A stretch of 17,819 bases of DNA from Rhodoferax sp. Its GTDB lineage: Bacteria > Pseudomonadota > Gammaproteobacteria > Burkholderiales > Burkholderiaceae_C. Each line of letters begins with the position of its first letter. The first letter of the stretch is position 1. The stretch lies in assembly GCA_028292305.1 (NCBI GenBank), contig JAQGMQ010000553.1, positions 1-17,819 of the forward strand, written 5' to 3'. A program made the translations under genes and the position numbers. Positions 1 to 7,801 of the stretch are shown piece after piece. The notes under the pieces are model-generated. The model ran no database searches, was not told the origin of the DNA, and saw nothing but the letters and a program-made list of their open reading frames with translations.

Positions 1-159
1 AAGTCGTTCATGAAGGAATGCCTGAGCGCCAAGGCCACGCCTGAAACGCAGCAAAGCAAGATGACGATGTGCAACGCCGACACCAAGGCCAAGACCCTCA
101 AGGGCGCCGACCGCAAGGCCTTCATGAAGGAATGCCTGAGCGCCAAGCCCGCCGCCTGA
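1..159 (+). CDS. PsiF-repeat family protein, 3' end only
   Basis: This is the C-terminal 52 residues of a reading frame that enters from the left edge and stops at TGA 157-159. The residues show PsiF-repeat features: a Met-x-x-Cys-Asn segment, then Leu-Lys-Gly-x-x-Arg-Lys-x-Phe-Met-x-x-Cys-Leu, the same order as in E. coli PsiF, a small periplasmic protein induced by phosphate starvation whose biochemical role is unknown. The end of one repeat and one complete repeat are visible; the signal peptide would lie outside the window. The segment FMKECLSAK occurs twice and is encoded by identical 27-nt stretches (7-33 and 121-147), which indicates a recent internal duplication or gene conversion. 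It runs convergently towards the LysR gene, 16 bp away. Family assignment is fairly sure; function is not. Confidence 0.8.
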   Translation, partial: KSFMKECLSAKATPETQQSKMTMCNADTKAKTLKGADRKAFMKECLSAKPAA

Positions 160-175
160 TCCGGCACAAGCCTGG

Positions 176-1114
176 TCAGCCTGGCTTCGGAGCCGTCTGC
201 CAGAAGCCAGGCCGGCCGTAATGGATCTTCAGAAAGTCGATCCATAAACGCACGCGCAGTGGCAGGTGTTTGCGCTGTGGAAACACGGCATAGACGCCGT
301 TGGCCGGTGCCGCAAAACTGTCGAGCACCGACACCAGCCGGCCGCTGCTGATCTCGGCCTCCACCTCCCACATGCTGCGCCACGCCAGGCCGTAACCCGC
401 CAGGCACCAGTCGTGCAGCACCTGGCCGTCGGTGCAGTCCAGCGGGCCACCGGGCTTCAGGTGCATTACCTCGTGGCCGCCCTCGGCCAGCGTCGGCACG
501 CTGAACGCCCAGCCACGGCTTTGCGATGCGTCGCTGGTCAGCGCCAGGCAATGGAACTTCGCCAGCTCGCTGGGGTGCTGCGGCGTGCCGTGGCGGCGCA
601 GGAATGCGGGCGTAGCCACACACACGCGCCGGTTGTCGGCCAGCCGCACACTCACCAGCGACGAATCGGGCAGGTCGCCGACCCGCACCGCGCAATCGAA
701 ACCTTCGCTCGCGAGGTCGACCACGCGGTCGCTCAGGTTGAGCGAAATGGTCACCTCGGGATGGGCATCCCGAAACAGCGGCACCAGCTGCGCCACGTGC
801 CGCCGGCCGAAGCCTCCCGGCGCCGTGATGCGCAAATGCCCGCTGGCCTTGACGCCGCCGGCACTCACGCTGGCTTCGGCGTTGGCCACGTCGATCAACA
901 GCCGCTGACAATCTTCCAGAAAAGCGCTGCCTTCATGTGTCAGACTGATGCGGCGCGTGGTGCGCAACAGCAGGCGCACGCCCAGCCGTTCCTCCAGCGC
1001 GTCGAGCCGGCGGCCGATGATGGCCGGCGCCACACCTTCGGCCTTGGCGGCGGCGGTGAGGCTGCCGCGCGTGGCCACCGCAACGAAGGATTCGAGCTGT
1101 TTGAGTTTGTCCAT
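176..1114 (-). CDS. LysR-family transcriptional regulator
   Basis: This 312-residue protein has normal LysR length. The N-terminal winged helix-turn-helix is at about residues 3-60 (FVAVATRGSLTAAAKAEG, then IIGRRLDALEERLGVRLLLRTTRRISLTHEG), followed by a periplasmic-binding-like effector domain at about 90-300. The RTTRR-x-SLT-x-EG wing and the GxLRITAP linker are typical of the large CrgA/DmlR-like branch. It is divergent from an MFS/HlyD/outer-membrane efflux operon, so it most likely controls that operon and itself in response to an exported compound; this is inference from position. No Shine-Dalgarno precedes the ATG; a GATAAT hexamer lies 8 nt upstream of it. The effector cannot be read from the sequence. 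Confidence 0.93.
   Translation of the reverse strand: MDKLKQLESFVAVATRGSLTAAAKAEGVAPAIIGRRLDALEERLGVRLLLRTTRRISLTHEGSAFLEDCQRLLIDVANAEASVSAGGVKASGHLRITAPGGFGRRHVAQLVPLFRDAHPEVTISLNLSDRVVDLASEGFDCAVRVGDLPDSSLVSVRLADNRRVCVATPAFLRRHGTPQHPSELAKFHCLALTSDASQSRGWAFSVPTLAEGGHEVMHLKPGGPLDCTDGQVLHDWCLAGYGLAWRSMWEVEAEISSGRLVSVLDSFAAPANGVYAVFPQRKHLPLRVRLWIDFLKIHYGRPGFWQTAPKPG
179..212. terminator. Perfect 10-bp inverted repeat at the convergent gene ends
   Basis: GCCTGGCTTC (179-188) and GAAGCCAGGC (203-212) are perfectly complementary around a 14-nt loop. The repeat sits at the 3' end of the minus-strand LysR gene, inside its last codons, and just after the plus-strand PsiF gene. The position suits a bidirectional terminator, but no T-run follows on either strand, so it is not a classical intrinsic terminator. 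Confidence 0.35.
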
Positions 1115-1122
1115 GTCGGCGG

Positions 1123-1128
1123 ATTATC
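1123..1128 (-). promoter_or_regulatory. -10-like hexamer close to the LysR start codon
   Basis: On the minus strand GATAAT (5 of 6 to TATAAT) ends 8 nt before the ATG at 1114. There is no purine-rich ribosome site between them, so transcription from it would give a leaderless or nearly leaderless mRNA. No good -35 hexamer is visible at 16-18 bp spacing. Confidence 0.35.
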
Positions 1129-1179
1129 CGCAGATGTTTCATAGTGATTCAGGCCTCTCTGCTCGAGCGGGGATGGCTT

Positions 1180-1194
1180 TTGTATTCGATACAA
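1180..1194. promoter_or_regulatory. 15-bp palindrome, likely LysR-type operator
   Basis: TTGTAT-TCG-ATACAA (1180-1194) has perfect 6-bp arms, and 1181-1193 fits the T-N11-A pattern of LysR-family binding sites. It lies between the divergent LysR gene (start 1114) and the MFS gene (start 1282). TACAAT at 1190-1195, a good -10 hexamer reading towards the efflux genes, overlaps its right arm. Binding here would therefore affect efflux transcription. No convincing -35 was found at the expected spacing. Confidence 0.55.
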
Positions 1195-1281
1195 TGAAAT
1201 GACACGACTGTTCACAACCATCTGCCATGACACCACCCGCCGCTGGCCCGCAGCCAGGCCCCACGCGACGGAGCGCCCCGC

Positions 1282-2958
1282 ATGAGCGATGAACCGGTCG
1301 TCGTTGCGCCGACCCCTGCAGAGCCTCCTGCACCGCACCACAGCCTGGCCACCGGGCTGGCCTTTGCAGGCGTCTCGCTGCTGCTGGCGCTGACGCAGGG
1401 CCTGGGCGTCAACCTCGTCAACTCGAACCTCACCGGTGTGCAGGGCGCGCTCGGCGCCACGGCCACCGAAGCCAGCTGGCTCACCACCGCCTATTTCTCG
1501 ACCAACATCACCGCGGCGCTGCTGCTGACCAAGGTGCGTTACCAGTACGGGCTGCGCCTTTTTGTCGGCCTGGTGATTCCGCTGTACCTGGTGCTGGCCG
1601 TGGCCCACCTGTTCACGCAACACCTGGGCTCGGCGATCCTGGTGCGGGCGGCGCTTGGCCTGGCCGCCGCGCCCATCAGCAGCCTGACCGTGCTGTACAT
1701 GGTGCAGGCCTTTCCACCGGCGCGTTCCACCTACGGGCTGGTGCTGGCGTTCGGTGCGTTGCAGCTGGGCGCGCCGCTGTCGCGGGTCATCTCCGAAGAC
1801 CTGCTGCAGATCGGCCAGTGGCAGGGCCTGAACGTTATCGACGCCGGCCTGGCCATCCTGTGTCTGGCGGCCATCAACGTGGTGCGGCTCAAGCCCGTGC
1901 CCACCCAGCGGATGTTTGCCCGCGGCGACCTGGTGTCGTTCCCGCTGTATGCCGCGGCACTCGCCTTGCTGTGCGTGGTGCTCACGCAGGGCCGCCTCAA
2001 CTGGTGGAGCGACACGCCCTGGCTCGGCGCCTGCCTGGCCGCGTCGGCCGCGCTGTTCGGCCTGTACGTGGTCATCGAACTGCAGCGCCACAAGCCGCTG
2101 ATCGACCTGCGCTGGCTGGCCACGCCTTTCATGCTGCGTTTCATGGCCGCGATCCTGCTGTTTCGCGTGGTGCTGTCGGAGCAGACAGTGGGCGCCGTCG
2201 GCCTGATGAACACGCTGGGTTTCACCAACGACCAGATGCATGTGTTGTTCCTCTGGGTGGCGCTGGGCACAGCCGTGGGTTTTGGGCTGGCGCTGCTGTC
2301 CATCCCGTCGCGGCGCTTCGGTGTGCTGGGCGACATTTCGCTGCTGCTGATCATCACCGCCGCCTGGATGGACGGCGACGCCACCATCCTCACCCGGCCG
2401 CACGACCTGTATTTTTCACAGACCTTGCTGGCCGTGGCGAGTTCGATGTTCCTCGCATCGGCCATGCTGCAGGGTTTCTCGAACGTGATCGCCGGCGGCT
2501 TGAAAAACATGATCAGCTTCATCGCGGTCTTCAGCGGAGGACAAGCGCTGGCCAGCCTGGTCGGCACGGCCTGGCTGTCGACGCTTCTGGCCGACCGGCA
2601 ACGGCTGTATTACGGCCAACTGGTCGAGTCGCTGCAGTTGTCGGACCCGCAGGTGGCGCTGCGGGTGGCGCAGCTCGGCGGCGCCTATGCATCGAGCCTG
2701 AACGACAGCGCGGCCCGCGGCGGCGCAGCGTTGCGGCTGCTGGGCCAGCAGGTCACGCAGCAGGCTTTCGTGCTGGCCTACAACGATCTGTTTCACCGTG
2801 TGGCGCTGGTGTCCACGCTGGGCTTCCTGGTCTTCGCCGGTGTGAAGACCCACCGCTGGCACCGCGCCCGCTCGTCGGCTGCCGAGGCGTCGTCCGCGCC
2901 GCCCGTCAGTGCTCCAGCGTCTGCCGCTGCACAGACCCGTCCCTCCCCTTCTTCCTGA
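1282..2958 (+). CDS. MFS efflux transporter, DHA2/EmrB-like
   Basis: A 558-residue inner-membrane protein with about 14 hydrophobic segments (first at about 21-46, last at about 506-522), the layout of the DHA2 (EmrB-type) drug:H+ antiporters. The segment after the periplasmic loop near 430-500 (LLADRQRLYYGQLVESLQL) resembles that part of EmrB-like pumps that work with an HlyD adaptor. The signature motifs are weak: the motif A loop reads LTKVRYQYGLR (about 82-92) without the usual G-x-L-A-D-R, and the motif C region reads GALQLGAPLSR (about 158-168). The tail after residue 530 is rich in Ala, Ser and Pro. ATG 1282 has GGAG upstream; the earlier ATG at 1227 is out of frame. It is the first gene of an efflux operon, 11 bp before the adaptor gene. 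The substrate is unknown. Confidence 0.9.
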   Translation: MSDEPVVVAPTPAEPPAPHHSLATGLAFAGVSLLLALTQGLGVNLVNSNLTGVQGALGATATEASWLTTAYFSTNITAALLLTKVRYQYGLRLFVGLVIPLYLVLAVAHLFTQHLGSAILVRAALGLAAAPISSLTVLYMVQAFPPARSTYGLVLAFGALQLGAPLSRVISEDLLQIGQWQGLNVIDAGLAILCLAAINVVRLKPVPTQRMFARGDLVSFPLYAAALALLCVVLTQGRLNWWSDTPWLGACLAASAALFGLYVVIELQRHKPLIDLRWLATPFMLRFMAAILLFRVVLSEQTVGAVGLMNTLGFTNDQMHVLFLWVALGTAVGFGLALLSIPSRRFGVLGDISLLLIITAAWMDGDATILTRPHDLYFSQTLLAVASSMFLASAMLQGFSNVIAGGLKNMISFIAVFSGGQALASLVGTAWLSTLLADRQRLYYGQLVESLQLSDPQVALRVAQLGGAYASSLNDSAARGGAALRLLGQQVTQQAFVLAYNDLFHRVALVSTLGFLVFAGVKTHRWHRARSSAAEASSAPPVSAPASAAAQTRPSPSS

Positions 2959-2969
2959 CCGCCCACGCC

Positions 2970-4130
2970 ATGCCCTCCGAACCGTCCTTCCTCTCGCGCA
3001 CCCTCCGTTCCCGCAGCACCTGGATCGTGCTGGCCGCCACCCTCCTGTGCGTCGGGCTGGTGCTGTACGCCTGGCGGCTGCCGCCGTTTCGCACCGGCAC
3101 CGAAACCACCGAGAACGCCTTCGTGCGCGGCCTGGTGACCATCGTCGCGCCCAAGGTCGACGGCTATGTGTCCGAGGTCACGGTGCAGGACTACATGGCG
3201 GTGAAGGCCGGTGAGGTCCTGGTGCGGCTGGACGACCGCATCTACCGCCAGAAGCTGGAGCAGGCGCGCAGCAGCCTGGCCGCGCAGGAGGCGAACCTGG
3301 CCAACACGCTGCAGGCGCGGCGTGCCCGCGAAGCCGCCGTGGGCAACACCCAGGCCCAGATCACCGGCGCGCAGGCCCAGCTGATCAACGCCCGCGCCCA
3401 ACTGCTGCGGGCCCAGGCCGACATGCGCCGGGCCACGCCGCTGGCCAAGGATGGCTCGCTGTCGCAACGCGAACGTGACCAGACCGAGGCCGCACTGCAC
3501 CAGGCCGAAGCCACGCTGAAGCAGGCCGAAGCGCTGGGCAACCAGGCCCAGGCCGGCAAGGCCGTGGCCACGCAGGATCTGCAAACGGTGGTAGTCAACC
3601 GCGGTGCCGTGGAAGCCGCGGTGGACGCCGCACGCGCTGCCGTGAAGCTGGCCGAGATCGATCTGGACAACACCCAGATCCGCGCCCCGCGCGACGGCCA
3701 TGTCGGTGATGTCGGCGTGAAGCTCGGGCAGTATGTGACGCCTGGCACGCAGCTGTTGTCGGTGGTGCCGGCGCAGGTGTGGGTGGTGGCCAACTTCAAG
3801 GAAGCGCAGACTGCCAACATGGCGCCCGGCCAGACGGTGCGCTTCCGCGTCGACGCGCTGGCCGACGCGCGCCTCACCGGCAAGGTCGAACGCATCTCGC
3901 CGGCCACGGGCTCCGAGTTCAGCGTGATCAAGCAGGACAACGCCACCGGCAACTTCACCAAGATCCCGCAGCGCCTGTCGGTGCGCATCGCCAGCGACCC
4001 CGACCAGCCGCTGGCCCAGCGGCTGCGGCCCGGCATGTCGGTGGTGGTCGGCGTGAACACCCGCTCTGGCGGCGCAGGCGCCGACGCGGACGATGCGCCA
4101 GCCACCGCCAACGCCGTCAAGGCGCCATGA
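2970..4130 (+). CDS. HlyD/EmrA-family periplasmic adaptor
   Basis: A 386-residue membrane fusion protein. One N-terminal membrane anchor (about 17-36) is followed by a lipoyl/barrel-sandwich half (about 55-90: VTIVAPKVDGYVSEVTVQDYMAVKAGEVLVRLDD), a long Ala/Gln/Glu-rich alpha-helical hairpin (about 92-220), the second lipoyl half (IDLDNTQIRAPRDGHVGDV), and a beta-barrel domain with VVANFKEAQ and the closing RLRPGMSVVVGV. This is the EmrA layout: it links the inner-membrane MFS pump to the outer-membrane channel across the periplasm. It begins 11 bp after the pump stop codon, and its own stop overlaps the start of the next gene, so the three are translated as one unit. The long open frame extends upstream to 1818, but that part only shadows the pump gene; ATG 2970 gives the proper N-terminus. 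Confidence 0.93.
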   Translation: MPSEPSFLSRTLRSRSTWIVLAATLLCVGLVLYAWRLPPFRTGTETTENAFVRGLVTIVAPKVDGYVSEVTVQDYMAVKAGEVLVRLDDRIYRQKLEQARSSLAAQEANLANTLQARRAREAAVGNTQAQITGAQAQLINARAQLLRAQADMRRATPLAKDGSLSQRERDQTEAALHQAEATLKQAEALGNQAQAGKAVATQDLQTVVVNRGAVEAAVDAARAAVKLAEIDLDNTQIRAPRDGHVGDVGVKLGQYVTPGTQLLSVVPAQVWVVANFKEAQTANMAPGQTVRFRVDALADARLTGKVERISPATGSEFSVIKQDNATGNFTKIPQRLSVRIASDPDQPLAQRLRPGMSVVVGVNTRSGGAGADADDAPATANAVKAP

Positions 4131-5542
4131 TGAAGCGCTTGACGTTGCGTGTGCAATTGGTGGCCACCGCCGCACTGGCGCTGCAGGCCTGCGGCAGCCT
4201 GACGCCTTCGGCGCCGGCCACGCGCGCGCCGCTGCCCGCGGCATGGCAAGCCGCTGCCCCCTCAACCGAAGCACGCTTGCGTGTCGAAGCCGGTTGGTGG
4301 CGCGCCTTTGGCGACCCGGTGCTCGACGAACTGGTGGCGCAGGCGCTGGCCCACAACATCGACCTGCGCAGCGCCGCCGCACGGGTGGCCGAAGTGCGCG
4401 CGCTCACCGACGCGCAGCAGGCGGCGGGCCTGCCCACGCTCGATTTCGGCACCGCCGCGCAGCGCAGCCGCAGTGTCAGCGCCGCCACCGGCAAACCGTA
4501 TGTGGCCAACGTGCTGCAGCCACAGTTCCAGGCCTCTTATGAGGTCGATCTGTGGGGCCGCGTCGCCGCACTCGACCGCGCCGCCGAGGCCGGTCTGCAG
4601 GCCAGCCTGGACGCGCAGGACACGGCCGCGCTCGGCGTGGCCGCCACCATGGCCAGCGCCTACATCGGCCTGCGTGCGCTCGATGCGCGCATCGCGGTGG
4701 CACGCGACACCCTGGCCTCGCGCGAGGCCGCCTTGAAGCTGGCACGGTCACGCCAGCAAAGCGGCTACACCTCGGCGCTGGAAACCCAGCAGAGCGAAGC
4801 CGAATACCGCGCCACGGCGGCGGTGGTTCCGCAGCTCACGCTGCTGCTGCGCCGCCAGGAACACGCCATCAGCCTGTTGACCGGTGCCGCGCCCGGCCCG
4901 GTGCCGCGCGGGCTGGCGCTCACGGCCTTGACCATGGCGGCGCTGCCCGACGTCGGCCTGCCTTCCGAGCTGCTGCGCCGGCGCCCCGACATCGCCGGTG
5001 CCGAGGCACAGGTCGCCGCCACCGACGCCCAACTGGCTGCGGCGCGTGCACAGCTGCTGCCCTCGCTCAAGCTCTCGGCCTCGCTGGGCAGCATCAGCTC
5101 CACCGCGCTCACGGGCGACCCGTTCCAGCTGTGGAGCCTGGGTGGCAGCATCCTCGCGCCGATCTTCGAAGGCGGGCGGCTGCGGGCCGGTGTGCGGGCC
5201 TCGGACGCGCGGCGCGAACAGGCGCTCGCCAGTTACGAGAAGACCGTGCTCACCGCGTTCGGCGAGGTCGAAGACCAACTGGCCGCGGTGGACGAGCTGG
5301 CGCGGCAGGCGGTGGAGGTGGAAGCCCAGCGCGCGGCCTTGCAGGAAACCTTGCGGGTGGCCAGCAACCGCTACCGCGAAGGTTATGCCTCGCACCTGGA
5401 CGAACTTGATGCCCAGCGCAATCTGTTCAGCGCGCAGCAGGCGGTGCTGCAGTTGCGCGCCGACCAGCTCAGCGCGCGGGTGGCGCTGAGCCGGGCTCTG
5501 GGCGGCGGCTGGCAGGCCGGCACGCAGGAAGCGGCACGTTAG
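4127..5542 (+). CDS. NodT-type outer-membrane efflux lipoprotein
   Basis: A 471-residue TolC-like outer-membrane factor. The N-terminus is a lipoprotein signal peptide with lipobox LQAC and Cys22 as the lipidated residue. Two related outer-membrane-factor repeats follow. Diagnostic segments are WWRAFGDPVLDELV near the start, YEVDLWGR, LPSELLRRRPDIAGAEAQVAA in the middle, and RYREGYASHLDELDAQR near the end. The protein forms the trimeric exit duct for the MFS/HlyD pair. Its ATG overlaps the stop of the adaptor gene (ATGA at 4127-4130); a second ATG follows at once (4130), so the protein may start one residue later. It ends convergently with the Bug gene, with 68 bp between them. The compound exported is unknown. 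Confidence 0.93.
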   Translation: MMKRLTLRVQLVATAALALQACGSLTPSAPATRAPLPAAWQAAAPSTEARLRVEAGWWRAFGDPVLDELVAQALAHNIDLRSAAARVAEVRALTDAQQAAGLPTLDFGTAAQRSRSVSAATGKPYVANVLQPQFQASYEVDLWGRVAALDRAAEAGLQASLDAQDTAALGVAATMASAYIGLRALDARIAVARDTLASREAALKLARSRQQSGYTSALETQQSEAEYRATAAVVPQLTLLLRRQEHAISLLTGAAPGPVPRGLALTALTMAALPDVGLPSELLRRRPDIAGAEAQVAATDAQLAAARAQLLPSLKLSASLGSISSTALTGDPFQLWSLGGSILAPIFEGGRLRAGVRASDARREQALASYEKTVLTAFGEVEDQLAAVDELARQAVEVEAQRAALQETLRVASNRYREGYASHLDELDAQRNLFSAQQAVLQLRADQLSARVALSRALGGGWQAGTQEAAR

Positions 5543-5610
5543 GCCCGCGCTTAGGCCGGCGGACGCGCCGCTGGGTCATCAGCCGATGACAGCGCGCGCC
5601 GGCTGGCAAG

Positions 5611-6606
5611 TCATTCCGGCGTGACGCCCGCCTCGCGCACCACGCCGCCCCATTTGGCGTGTTCGGCGGCCACATAGGCCTTGGCAGTTTCCAGGCTGCC
5701 GCCCACCGGTGCGCTGCCTTCGGCCAGCAGTTGGGCGATGGTGGCGGGCTTGGCCAGCGCCTTGTCGGCGGCGGCGTTCAGCTTTTTCAATATGTCGGGC
5801 GGGGTGCCGGCCGGGGCCACGATGGCCTTCCAGTCCACGGCCTGGAAGTCCTTGTAGGTTTCGGCCACGGTGGGCACATCGGGCATCACCGGCAGCCGCT
5901 TGGCCGAGGTAACGGCCAGCGCGCGCAACTTGCCGGCCTTGACCATCTGCAGCGCGCCCTGCGGCGTGGCGAACATGTAGTCGGTCTGGCCGCCGAGCAG
6001 GTCGGTGATGGCGGGCGCCGCGCCCTTGTACGGCACGTTCAGCACCTTGAAGCCGGCGCGCTTGGCCAGCACTTCGCCGGCCATGTGGCCCAGCGTACCG
6101 GTGCCCGCCAGCGCCTGCCGGATGTCGCCCGGCTTGGCCTTGGCCGCGGCAATGAGCTCGGCCAGCGTGTGGAACGGCGCGTCCTGGCGCACCACCAGCA
6201 CCACCGGTTGCGAGGCCACGATGGACACCGTCACCACGTCCTTCAGCGCGTCGTAGGGCATCTTGGGGAACAGCGTCGGGTTGATCGCCAGGTTGGCCGT
6301 TTGCCCCATGCCGATGGTGTAGCCGTCGGGCTTGGACTTGGCCACCACGTCGATGCCGATGTTGCCGTTGCCGCCCGCGCGGTTGTCGACGACGAACAGC
6401 CAATGGGTGTCGTCGGTCATCTTCTGGGCGATGAGCCGTGTCACCGCGTCGGTGGCGCCGCCGGGGGTGTAAGGCACGACGAAGCGCACGGGCTTGTCGG
6501 GCCAGGCGGCGTCGGCGGCAAATGCGGGTGCGGTCGCGAATGCGGTCAACGCGAGGGCGCAGCAAGTCAACAGTGTGCGACTTGCGGCAATTGGAAGCAT
6601 GCGCAT
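5611..6606 (-). CDS. Bug/TctC-type tripartite tricarboxylate transporter binding protein
   Basis: A 331-residue periplasmic solute-binding protein. A Sec signal peptide (about 1-30, ending PAFA) is followed by WPDKPVRFVVPYTPGGATDAVTR, the standard opening of Bordetella-type Bug proteins, and later by GTLGHMAGEVL and VPYKGAAPAITDLLGGQTDYMF, both typical of the family. These proteins bind carboxylates or similar small organic anions, and many are encoded without TctA/TctB membrane partners, as here. ATG 6606 is chosen because GGAG lies 9 nt upstream and it starts 4 bp after the stop of the CoA-transferase; ATG 6600 is a possible alternative, and an open frame up to 6681 is only overlap with the upstream gene. 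It is the last gene of the operon and probably captures the acid that the two enzymes degrade. Confidence 0.92.
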   Translation of the reverse strand: MRMLPIAASRTLLTCCALALTAFATAPAFAADAAWPDKPVRFVVPYTPGGATDAVTRLIAQKMTDDTHWLFVVDNRAGGNGNIGIDVVAKSKPDGYTIGMGQTANLAINPTLFPKMPYDALKDVVTVSIVASQPVVLVVRQDAPFHTLAELIAAAKAKPGDIRQALAGTGTLGHMAGEVLAKRAGFKVLNVPYKGAAPAITDLLGGQTDYMFATPQGALQMVKAGKLRALAVTSAKRLPVMPDVPTVAETYKDFQAVDWKAIVAPAGTPPDILKKLNAAADKALAKPATIAQLLAEGSAPVGGSLETAKAYVAAEHAKWGGVVREAGVTPE

Positions 6607-6610
6607 GGGG

Positions 6611-7801
6611 TCAGTCTCCGTGGGTGATGTTCTGGGTTTTGAGCGCGGCGATGTCGGCCGCGCTGTAGCCGATTTCGGCAAGCAGGGCGTCGGTGTGTTC
6701 GCCCAACAACGGCGGCTGCAGCCGGATGCCGGGGCGCGCGCCGTCGAGCGTGAACGGCATCAGCGGGACCTTCGACGTGCTGCCGTCGTTCATGCGGATC
6801 GGGGCCAGGCCGCCGGTGGCGTTCAGGTGCGGGTCGTCGAACAGATCATGCGGCCGGGTGATGGGCGCGAACGGCAGTTCATTGGCTTCGAACACCGCGC
6901 TGAGCTCGGCGGCGCTGCGCCCGGCCAGGTGCGAACGCAGGATGGGCATCATCCATTCGCGGGCCAGCACGCGGTCGTTGTTGGTCTTGAGGCGCGGGTC
7001 GGCCAGCATTTCGGCCAGCCCGAAGGCCTTGCAGAAGATGGCCCATTGCTTGTCGCTCACCGCGGCCAGGAAGATCTGCTCGCCGTCTTTCACGGTGAAC
7101 ACGTCGTACACCGCCCAGGCCGAGATGCGGCTGGGCATGGGGTCGGCGGCACGGCCGGTGGCGGCAAATTGCATCATGTGCTGGGCCACGAGGAACACGT
7201 TGTTCTCGAACAATGCCGCCTGCACTTCGCAGCCCTTGCCCGTCAGCTCGCGCTGGCGCAACGCAGCCATGGCGCCGATCGCACCGAACATGCCGCCCAT
7301 GATGTCGTTGACGCTGGTGCCCGCGCGCAGCGGGTCGCCCTGGCGGCCGGTCATGTAGGCCAGGCCGCCCATCATCTGCACCACCTCGTCGAGCGCGGTG
7401 CGGTGGTCGTAGGGGCCGGGCAGGAAACCCTTGTGGCTGACGTAGACCAGGCCCGGGTTCAGCGCCTTCAGGCTGTCGTAGTCCAGGCCCAGCTTCTTCA
7501 TCGTGCCGGGCTTGAAGTTCTCGCTCACGATGTCGGCGGTGGCGATCAGCTTCAGTGCGGCCTCCACGCCTTCGGGCTGCTTCAGGTCGAGCGCAATGCT
7601 TTTCTTGTTGCGGTTGAACATCGGGAAGAAGCCCGCGCCCGAGCCCAGCAGGCGGCGCGTGTTGTCGCCTTCGATCGGCTCGACCTTGATGACTTCGGCA
7701 CCCAGGTCGGCGAGCAGCATGCCGCAGGTCGGGCCCATCACCATGTGGGTGAATTCGATCACGCGGATGCCGGCGTAGGGCAGGGGGGTGGGCTCAGACA
7801 T
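6611..7801 (-). CDS. CaiB/BaiF (type III) CoA-transferase
   Basis: A 396-residue protein of normal family length. It begins PYAGIRVIEFTHMVMGPTCGMLLADLGAEVIKVEP, then has RNKKSIALDLK, FKPGTMKKLGLDYDSLKALNPGLVYVS and the small-residue stretch GTSVNDIMGGM, in which Asp166 matches the catalytic aspartate (Asp169 of formyl-CoA transferase). The enzyme moves CoA from a donor thioester such as succinyl-CoA to a free carboxylate. Its start overlaps the end of the lyase gene by 8 nt and its stop is 4 bp from the Bug gene, so the three genes form a tightly coupled operon. Activation of the carboxylic acid that the lyase then splits is the likely role (HMG, citramalate or a relative). The exact substrate cannot be read from the sequence. 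Confidence 0.92.
   Translation of the reverse strand: MSEPTPLPYAGIRVIEFTHMVMGPTCGMLLADLGAEVIKVEPIEGDNTRRLLGSGAGFFPMFNRNKKSIALDLKQPEGVEAALKLIATADIVSENFKPGTMKKLGLDYDSLKALNPGLVYVSHKGFLPGPYDHRTALDEVVQMMGGLAYMTGRQGDPLRAGTSVNDIMGGMFGAIGAMAALRQRELTGKGCEVQAALFENNVFLVAQHMMQFAATGRAADPMPSRISAWAVYDVFTVKDGEQIFLAAVSDKQWAIFCKAFGLAEMLADPRLKTNNDRVLAREWMMPILRSHLAGRSAAELSAVFEANELPFAPITRPHDLFDDPHLNATGGLAPIRMNDGSTSKVPLMPFTLDGARPGIRLQPPLLGEHTDALLAEIGYSAADIAALKTQNITHGD

Noticed and set aside
1227..1281. Upstream ATG at 1227 as start of the MFS gene
   Set aside because: It is out of frame with the MFS gene (55 nt upstream).
940..2403. 487-codon minus-strand open frame across the MFS gene and the LysR promoter
   Set aside because: It is antisense to the MFS pump and contains the LysR N-terminal region in a wrong frame; the product is Gln/Arg/Gly-rich without any domain.
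2793..4382. 529-codon minus-strand open frame across the HlyD and outer-membrane factor genes
   Set aside because: It lies opposite two clearly recognised genes, has Arg/Gly/Ala-rich low-complexity composition and shows no domain.
5543..5610. Intrinsic terminator between the convergent efflux and Bug genes
   Set aside because: Only short GC-rich self-complementary pieces are present and no T-run follows on either strand.
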